Below are positions 1 to 4,879 of a stretch of 6,774 nt of DNA, one piece after another. Position 1 is the first letter of the stretch, and every line of letters begins with the position of its first letter. The translations under genes and the position numbers were made by a program. This DNA is from JAVBKP01 sp031553975 (GTDB taxonomy: Bacteria; Bacillota; Clostridia; Peptostreptococcales; Anaerovoracaceae), in the NCBI GenBank assembly GCA_031553975.1, contig JAVBKP010000130.1, positions 1-6,774 of the forward strand. The letters are read 5' to 3'. The notes below the pieces were generated by a model. The model ran no database searches and was not told the origin of the DNA. It saw only the letters and a list, made by a program, of their open reading frames with translations.

Positions 1-25
1 ATGAGCCATAAGTTGCTAACATGCT

Positions 26-43
26 ATTTAGAACCGTCCCCAA
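26..43. repeat. Dispersed-type short repeat, copy 1
   Basis: This is an exact copy of ATTTAGAACCGTCCCCAA, identical over all 18 bases to the copy at 145-162 and matched by a slightly shortened third copy at 179-195. All three are in the same orientation. No reverse-complement copy was seen elsewhere in the window. Motifs of the GGGGACGGTTC kind are, from memory, multicopy in several Clostridia and other genomes and often lie near IS200-like/REP-associated transposases; that link is recollection, as no transposase is present here. Confidence 0.85.
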
Positions 44-81
44 CGCAACAACAAACCGTACACAATATTATATATTAGTGG

Positions 82-110
82 TGGAAAAAAATCTATAAAT
101 ATGGTAAAAT
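82..110 (+). promoter_or_regulatory. Putative sigma-A promoter of the polysaccharide operon
   Basis: A -35-like TGGAAA (82-87, 4 of 6 to consensus) is separated by 17 bases from a TAAAAT -10 (105-110). The -10 is preceded by TGG (102-104), giving an extended -10 of the TGnTAnAAT kind. Transcription would begin near 116-118, at the left arm of the hairpin at 114-142, so the hairpin would sit at the very 5' end of the mRNA. It lies between repeat copies 1 and 2 in an AT-rich stretch, where chance matches are common, so this stays tentative. Confidence 0.45.
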
Positions 111-113
111 TAC

Positions 114-142
114 ATGGTTAACACAAGATGTTGTGTAACCAT
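114..142 (+). promoter_or_regulatory. Hairpin in the putative 5' leader
   Basis: ATGGTTAACACAA (114-126) pairs with TTGTGTAACCAT (131-142) around a GATG loop, giving 12 base pairs with one bulged A. No T-run follows, so it does not look like an intrinsic terminator. It could be an operator palindrome, a 5'-end mRNA-stabilising stem, or the palindromic core of the repeat element bounded by copies 1 and 2. The pairing is plain in the sequence; the role is unknown. Confidence 0.6.
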
Positions 143-144
143 TG

Positions 145-162
145 ATTTAGAACCGTCCCCAA
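145..162. repeat. Dispersed-type short repeat, copy 2
   Basis: Second exact copy of ATTTAGAACCGTCCCCAA, 119 bases after copy 1 and 34 bases before copy 3. It starts three bases after the hairpin ends. The TAG inside it (148-150) closes the reading frame that runs into the first gene. Confidence 0.85.
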
Positions 163-178
163 TTATTCCAAATTCACA

Positions 179-195
179 ATTTAGAACCGTCCCAG
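179..195. repeat. Dispersed-type short repeat, copy 3, directly abutting an ATG
   Basis: ATTTAGAACCGTCCC followed by AG: the same core as copies 1 and 2, but with three instead of four C's and a different end. It stops immediately before the ATG at 196. The position suggests that the edge of an inserted or amplified repeat unit lies at the 5' end of the gene. It also means the ATG at 196 has repeat sequence and no Shine-Dalgarno in front of it. Confidence 0.8.
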
Positions 196-204
196 ATGAC
201 GCCT

Positions 205-210
205 GAGGAG
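205..210 (+). promoter_or_regulatory. Shine-Dalgarno GAGGAG that decides a TTG start
   Basis: GAGGAG lies six bases before the TTG at 217. The ATG 21 bases upstream (196) has only the repeat in front of it. Starting at TTG gives M-K-V-I-H-L-T-N-G-G, the usual beginning of GT4 glycosyltransferases, in which the first beta strand starts at residue 2-3 and runs into the glycine-rich loop. Confidence 0.7.
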
Positions 211-216
211 AAGATT

Positions 217-2448
217 TTGAAAGTAATTCATTTGACCAATGGTGGTGAAGGTGGAGCAAAGACCCACATCATCACATTATTAGATAGAGCATCCAAGGAA
301 ATAGAGATAGAACTTGTACACTTTAGCGATGGCAAATTCTTAAAAGATGCTAAGGCGGCTGGAATCAATGCCAGTCATTGCGCTGGCATGTTTTCGGCTG
401 TGAGAAAACTAAAAGAAAAAATCGCCACAGAAAGCATCGACATCGTCCATTGCCACGGCGCTAAAGCAAATGTCATAGGCGCCATGTTAAAGCTGACAGG
501 TTGCAAAGCCCGCATCGTGACCACCATTCACAGTGACTATACTAAGGATTATTCCAATATATTGAAAAAATACACAGTAGGCCTGGGGAACAGCCTTTCT
601 TTGCGCTTGCTTGATGAGTATATTACCGTATCAGACTCAATGTCTGATGTAATGATAAAACATAAATTTGATCCAAATCACATACTTAGAATATTCAATG
701 GGATTGACTTTGACCAGGAGAAGCCCATGGTTGACAGGCATAGTTTTTTTGCGGAAAAGCAGATACCCTATGCAGATGAAGATGTCATAGTAGGCATCGC
801 TGCCAGATTTGATCCTATTAAAGACATTCAAACACTGATCAAAGGCTTTGCCCATGCATTAAAAAAAGCCCCCAACCTTAGGCTTGTAATAGCAGGCGAG
901 GGTGAGGAGCGGAACATGCTTAAAAACCTTAGCTTTACACTAGGTGTGTCTGAGCGGGTACATTTTATCGGGTGGATATCTGATATGAAAACATTCTACG
1001 GGGCTGTAGATATAAATACGCTAACCTCCAAGAGTGAAGGTTTTCCCTATGCCGTACTAGAGGGAGCCAATGCAGGCTGTGCCACGATTTCAAGCGATTT
1101 CAAGACAGCTGTTGACCTAATTGAAGATGGAAAAGAAGGATTTGTGTTTAAAATAGGCCATGTGACAGAACTGGGAGAGTGCTTGGCAGAACTAGGAAAT
1201 GACAAAGCATTGAGGCAAGAGTTCGCTCGAAAACTCCTAGAGAAGTGCCAAAACGAATTTTCTCTACAGCGCATGAAAGAAGTACAAATTGACATATACA
1301 AAAGATTAATCAAACGAAATGAACAAAAGGGTCGTTATGGAGTATGCCTTTGTGGGGCCTATGGTCGAGGAAACGCGGGAGATGATGCTATTCTAGAGGC
1401 TATCGTAGCTGAGATGAAGACCATCGACAGAGACATGCCTATTTGGGTATTATCCAAAAACCCCCTTGGCACAAAGCTCTCAAATGACGTAGATGCCATA
1501 TATACCTTCAATCTTTTCAAATTCATCAATAGACTTAAGAAATCAAAAATGTTTATCAGCGGCGGAGGCAATTTGCTACAAGACAACACTTCCAGTCGTT
1601 CCCTGTTTTTCTATTTATATACAATAATATTAGGAAAGACCTTTAGCAAAAAAGTAATGATGTACGGTTGCGGCGTAGGCCCCATCAAGAGGGCTAAAAA
1701 TCTTCAAATAACGGCACAAGTCATTAACAAATACGTAGATCATATTACCCTACGTGAGCCAGATTCTAAAAAATTCCTTGAAGACATGGGCGTGAATACA
1801 CCAATATCACTTTCGGCAGACCCAGCTCTCAATTTAAAGCCAAAACGGGAAGACCTGATCAGGGCCGCCCTAGAAAAAGAAGGGATACCTGAAGATGATG
1901 AATATCTATGCATCTCCGTTAGAAATTGGCCAAAATTTGATGAAGCAGCACCGACTATAGCCAGGGCAATAGACTACGCTTGTGAAAAGCACAAGATAAC
2001 CCCAATCATCCTGCCCATTGAACTATCCTCATCCAAAGATATAGACAATGATGCCACCGCCATTATGCGCCTAGCGTCACATATGAAAACCGAGAAAAAA
2101 CTGATCATAAAAAATAGGTATGACGCCAGAACCACCATCGGAATCATATCAAAAGCCAAAGCAATGCTGTCTATGAGGCTCCACGCCTTGATATTTGCGG
2201 CAGGACAAGGCCTTCCCACCATTGCTATATCATACGATCCAAAAGTCAACGGATTCATGAAATACATGGGACAAGACATGTGTATGAATGTAGGCGATAT
2301 TGATGAAGAAAAGCTAAAAGCATATTTAGATGTTGCTATAGAAAGAAGCCAAAACAACGAGGAGAACATCAACCAAGTGCAAAGATTAAGAGAGATGGAA
2401 TTTGTCAACATAAAAGTAGCGAAAGAACTATTGGGGTACCCATCATGA
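217..2448 (+). CDS. csaB: GT4 glycosyltransferase fused to CsaB-like polysaccharide pyruvyltransferase
   Basis: A bifunctional cytoplasmic enzyme of 743 residues from the TTG start (750 if the ATG at 196 is used). Residues 1 to about 370 form a GT-B, family-4 glycosyltransferase: N-terminal glycine-rich loop GGEGGAKTH (9-17), the nucleotide-sugar phosphate-binding R197 and K202 in GIAARFDPIKD, and the EX7E pair E274/E282 in SEGFPYAVLEG. Residues from about 373 to the end match the polysaccharide pyruvyltransferase family to which CsaB belongs: AYGRGNAGDDAIL at the start, SGGGNLLQD (448-456), YGCGVGP, SADPAL, ISVRNW, and MRLHALIFAA (653-662) with the conserved His656, followed by ISYDPKV. Family CsaB transfers pyruvate from phosphoenolpyruvate to a wall-polysaccharide sugar as a ketal, the ligand of SLH domains. 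Each half is close to the full length of a stand-alone enzyme and all motifs are intact, so this is a true fusion. The sugar donor and acceptor cannot be read from sequence. It overlaps the next gene by four bases. Confidence 0.9.
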   Translation: MKVIHLTNGGEGGAKTHIITLLDRASKEIEIELVHFSDGKFLKDAKAAGINASHCAGMFSAVRKLKEKIATESIDIVHCHGAKANVIGAMLKLTGCKARIVTTIHSDYTKDYSNILKKYTVGLGNSLSLRLLDEYITVSDSMSDVMIKHKFDPNHILRIFNGIDFDQEKPMVDRHSFFAEKQIPYADEDVIVGIAARFDPIKDIQTLIKGFAHALKKAPNLRLVIAGEGEERNMLKNLSFTLGVSERVHFIGWISDMKTFYGAVDINTLTSKSEGFPYAVLEGANAGCATISSDFKTAVDLIEDGKEGFVFKIGHVTELGECLAELGNDKALRQEFARKLLEKCQNEFSLQRMKEVQIDIYKRLIKRNEQKGRYGVCLCGAYGRGNAGDDAILEAIVAEMKTIDRDMPIWVLSKNPLGTKLSNDVDAIYTFNLFKFINRLKKSKMFISGGGNLLQDNTSSRSLFFYLYTIILGKTFSKKVMMYGCGVGPIKRAKNLQITAQVINKYVDHITLREPDSKKFLEDMGVNTPISLSADPALNLKPKREDLIRAALEKEGIPEDDEYLCISVRNWPKFDEAAPTIARAIDYACEKHKITPIILPIELSSSKDIDNDATAIMRLASHMKTEKKLIIKNRYDARTTIGIISKAKAMLSMRLHALIFAAGQGLPTIAISYDPKVNGFMKYMGQDMCMNVGDIDEEKLKAYLDVAIERSQNNEENINQVQRLREMEFVNIKVAKELLGYPS

Positions 2449-3602
2449 AAAATAAAGTCGTATGCATATCGTCCATCAACTGGTATCCACTGCCAACCCG
2501 AAAGCAGCAAGTGATGACCAGATTAAAAGACGCAGAGATTATATATTTTGACCCACCAGTCACCTTAATTGCACCACTAAAGGACAAAAGCGCCATGGAG
2601 AGATTTTCTCTGTGGAAGCATCCACAGCCAAAGCCCCAAGAGAATATCACCGTCTACGCAGTGCCACCAGTTCTGCCATTTCACAACAAATTTAGATGGA
2701 TTAACAAGATAAACCAAAGTATGATGGCACGGTTTATCAATAAAAAACTAAAGGCCCACGGGTTTGAAAAACCGGCCATTTGGTGCTATATGCCACAATC
2801 GGCTGACCTAGCGAAGAAAATCCCCAACAAGGGGTTGGTATATGACTGTGTAGATCGCCATTCTGCCTACAAAGGTCTTATCAACGTCAAAGTGGTAGAT
2901 AAGATGGAAGAGGACTTGGCAAAAGCTTGTGATATGGTGTTTTCTACAGCAGAAGGTCTTCACGAAACCTTGTCAATGTACAATAAAAAAGCCGAGATGA
3001 TACCCAATGGTGCCAACTTTGAACTTTTTAATAGGGCCGTTCAAAAGGATGTTCCTATTCCAGAAGAGCTAAAGGACATAAACGGACCAATTATAGGATT
3101 TGTAGGTATGCTCCAAGAGTGCATAGACTATGAGCTAATCGAGACAATACTGAGAGAACGACCAGAATATACAGTGGTTTTCTTAGGAAAAACACTGCCA
3201 GGGGTCAATGTTGACCATCTAAAAAAATACAGCAACGCAAGATTTTTAGGGCTAAAGCCACAGCTAGAACTGCCCGGCTATATTGCAAGGTTTGACGTCT
3301 GCCTGAACACCTTTGTATCAGGGGAACTAGCCAAGGACGTAAGTCCACTAAAATTCTACGAGTATTTGGCAACAGGAAAGCCCATAATCACTACACCACA
3401 ACCATTGCAGGTAATGGAATACAAAGACGTGATATATGTGGCCGCCACACCAGATGAAATCCTGAGCCAATGCGATATAGCGGTAAAAGAAAATGACCCG
3501 GCATTACGCCAAAAGCGGATTGCCTATGGTAAGGCTTGTTCATGGGACAGCAGGGTTGCAAAAATGGAAGAAATTTTGAAGGAAAAGGGAGTTTTGGAAT
3601 AA
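2445..3602 (+). CDS. TuaH-like GT-B glycosyltransferase
   Basis: A 385-residue cytoplasmic glycosyltransferase of the GT-B fold, resembling the teichuronic acid enzyme TuaH and its relatives. Visible signatures are YDCVD (133-137) at the end of the N-terminal domain, IPNGANFELF (186-195), the opening of the C-terminal Rossmann domain at GPIIGFVGML, and SPLKFYEYLATGKPII (300-315), where E306 takes the place of the donor-binding glutamate. No signal peptide or membrane segment is seen. Its ATG lies inside the stop of the preceding gene (ATGA, 2445-2448), with only a weak GGGG (2433-2436) upstream, so translation is probably coupled to the csaB fusion. It likely adds one sugar of the wall-polymer repeat unit; the linkage and sugar are unknown. 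The TuaH resemblance is by motif only, so no gene symbol is given. Confidence 0.85.
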   Translation: MKNKVVCISSINWYPLPTRKQQVMTRLKDAEIIYFDPPVTLIAPLKDKSAMERFSLWKHPQPKPQENITVYAVPPVLPFHNKFRWINKINQSMMARFINKKLKAHGFEKPAIWCYMPQSADLAKKIPNKGLVYDCVDRHSAYKGLINVKVVDKMEEDLAKACDMVFSTAEGLHETLSMYNKKAEMIPNGANFELFNRAVQKDVPIPEELKDINGPIIGFVGMLQECIDYELIETILRERPEYTVVFLGKTLPGVNVDHLKKYSNARFLGLKPQLELPGYIARFDVCLNTFVSGELAKDVSPLKFYEYLATGKPIITTPQPLQVMEYKDVIYVAATPDEILSQCDIAVKENDPALRQKRIAYGKACSWDSRVAKMEEILKEKGVLE

Positions 3603-4817
3603 ATGAGTAAAGTTAACGTAGTAGGACTAGGATATATCGGACTGCCAACGGCGCTTATTATGGCGGCCAGCGGCGTAGATGTAGTGGGGGTAGACTATAA
3701 CAAAGAGTTAGTTGGCACCCTAAATGCAGGCAAGACTACTTTTGAAGAAGAAGGACTAGATGACCTGTTTCAAAAAGCGCTAAAAGGGGGCATTACATTT
3801 GCCAATGAATACGAAGCTACAGATATGTACATCGTGGCAGTACCTACACCATATCTAAAAGAAAGCAAGCAAATTGACCCTACATACGTGGTAAGCGCCG
3901 TAAAAGATGTACTAGAAGTTTGCCCAGAGAATGCTATCATAGTAGTAGAATCCACAGTATCACCAGGAACCATGGACAAACATGTTCGTCCAGTAGTGGA
4001 TCAATCAGGGAAGAAGGTTCATTTGGTACATGCACCAGAGCGTATCTTGCCAGGAAACATGATACATGAGCTTTCGCATAACTCGCGGACAATAGGCGCG
4101 GACGACAAAACCATTGCAGAAAAGGTAAAAGATATATATGCTACTTTTTGTAAAGCAGATATAGTAGTGACAGACATTAAGACAGCCGAAATGACAAAGG
4201 TGATAGAAAATACGTACAGGGACATAAATATTGCATTTGCCAATGAGCTTACGCGCATATGCCATGCTACCAATATGGATGTATACGAAGTGATTAAGAT
4301 TGCCAACATGCACCCAAGAGTGAACATACTTCAACCAGGGCCAGGGGTTGGAGGCCATTGTATCTCAGTGGATCCGTGGTTCCTCGTAGGAGATTATCCA
4401 GACTTGACAAATCTGATTCTAACAGCGCGGAAGACCAATGACTCTATGCCAGAATACGTGATCAAGCGCATTAAAGAAATCTCCGAAACCCATGGGATTA
4501 AGGATATTGCAAAGGTAGGACTATATGGGCTTACATACAAAGAAGATGTAGATGATACACGAGAAAGCCCTACGATGCAGTTGCTGGACATACTGGGAGA
4601 ACATATGACTACGGGCATGAAAGTGTACGATCCTTTTATTAAGACAACCATTGTTGACAACCAGTATACTGACTTTGACCAATTCATCAAGGACGTTGAA
4701 CTGATAGTGGTTATGGTAGGTCATACACATATTAAGAAAAACCTAGACAAGCTAAAGGGAAAAATAGTATTTGATACCCGCAATGTAATACAAATGAAAG
4801 ACATTTACAAACTCTAG
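3603..4817 (+). CDS. wecC: UDP-N-acetyl-D-mannosamine dehydrogenase (WecC type)
   Basis: A 404-residue NAD-dependent nucleotide-sugar dehydrogenase that oxidises UDP-ManNAc in two steps to UDP-ManNAcA. The N-terminal Rossmann motif is VGLGYIGLPTA (7-17), followed by AVPTP and ESTVSPGT. The central domain holds K199 and N203 in TKVIENTYRDINIAFANEL, and the thiohemiacetal-forming Cys253 in PGPGVGGHCISVDPWFL. The C-terminal UDP-binding domain contains DDTRESP (R320). HPRVNILQPGPGVGGHC and DINIAFANEL match the E. coli WecC pattern as I remember it, favouring ManNAc over UDP-glucose or UDP-GalNAc, though specificity within this family is hard to settle from motifs. The ATG directly follows the preceding TAA; AAAGGGAG (3584-3591) is the likely RBS, 11 bases upstream. 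No UDP-GlcNAc 2-epimerase, which would make the substrate, is in the window. Confidence 0.93.
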   Translation: MSKVNVVGLGYIGLPTALIMAASGVDVVGVDYNKELVGTLNAGKTTFEEEGLDDLFQKALKGGITFANEYEATDMYIVAVPTPYLKESKQIDPTYVVSAVKDVLEVCPENAIIVVESTVSPGTMDKHVRPVVDQSGKKVHLVHAPERILPGNMIHELSHNSRTIGADDKTIAEKVKDIYATFCKADIVVTDIKTAEMTKVIENTYRDINIAFANELTRICHATNMDVYEVIKIANMHPRVNILQPGPGVGGHCISVDPWFLVGDYPDLTNLILTARKTNDSMPEYVIKRIKEISETHGIKDIAKVGLYGLTYKEDVDDTRESPTMQLLDILGEHMTTGMKVYDPFIKTTIVDNQYTDFDQFIKDVELIVVMVGHTHIKKNLDKLKGKIVFDTRNVIQMKDIYKL

Positions 4818-4829
4818 TTCACATGGAAA

Positions 4830-4838
4830 TGATATACT
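4830..4838 (+). promoter_or_regulatory. Possible extended -10 promoter before the secreted-protein gene
   Basis: TGATATACT is an extended -10 (TG, one base, TATACT; 5 of 6 to TATAAT). No good -35 lies 16-18 bases upstream; TTCACA (4818-4823) is only 9 bases away. An alternative pairing is TTCACA with TAAAAG (4841-4846) at a 17-base spacing. Either would let the downstream gene be transcribed on its own. No terminator hairpin was seen in the 62-base gap, so read-through from wecC is equally possible. Confidence 0.35.
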
Positions 4839-4869
4839 GATAAAAGAATGAGCAATAATAACGCCTAGT

Positions 4870-4874
4870 GGAGG
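4870..4874 (+). promoter_or_regulatory. Strong Shine-Dalgarno GGAGG
   Basis: GGAGG sits five bases before the ATG at 4880, within GTGGAGGT. It is the most canonical ribosome binding site in the window and fixes the start of the secreted-protein gene at an ATG that also begins a complete signal peptide. Confidence 0.85.
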
Positions 4875-4879
4875 TACAT

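Noticed and set aside
1..78. Short open frame starting with ATG at the first base of the window (25 codons).
   Set aside because: No upstream sequence to judge an RBS, it runs through repeat copy 1, and the peptide has no recognisable features.
114..142. Terminator or riboswitch interpretation of the leader hairpin.
   Set aside because: No T-run follows, and the leader is too short and lacks the conserved elements of known riboswitch or T-box classes.
1312..1335. ATGA at 1319-1322 near the domain junction of the fusion, suggesting two ancestral overlapping genes or a recent frameshift.
   Set aside because: The ATG and TGA are in frames different from both halves, and no single-base change would restore two separate genes there; the continuous frame reads well through the junction.
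1974..2510. Long open frame on the - strand opposite the end of the csaB fusion, plus several shorter antisense frames across the window.
   Set aside because: The + strand carries conserved family motifs throughout; the antisense frames follow from its codon pattern and have no recognisable family features.
4818..4879. Intrinsic terminator after wecC.
   Set aside because: No stable stem with a following T-run is visible in the 62-base gap.
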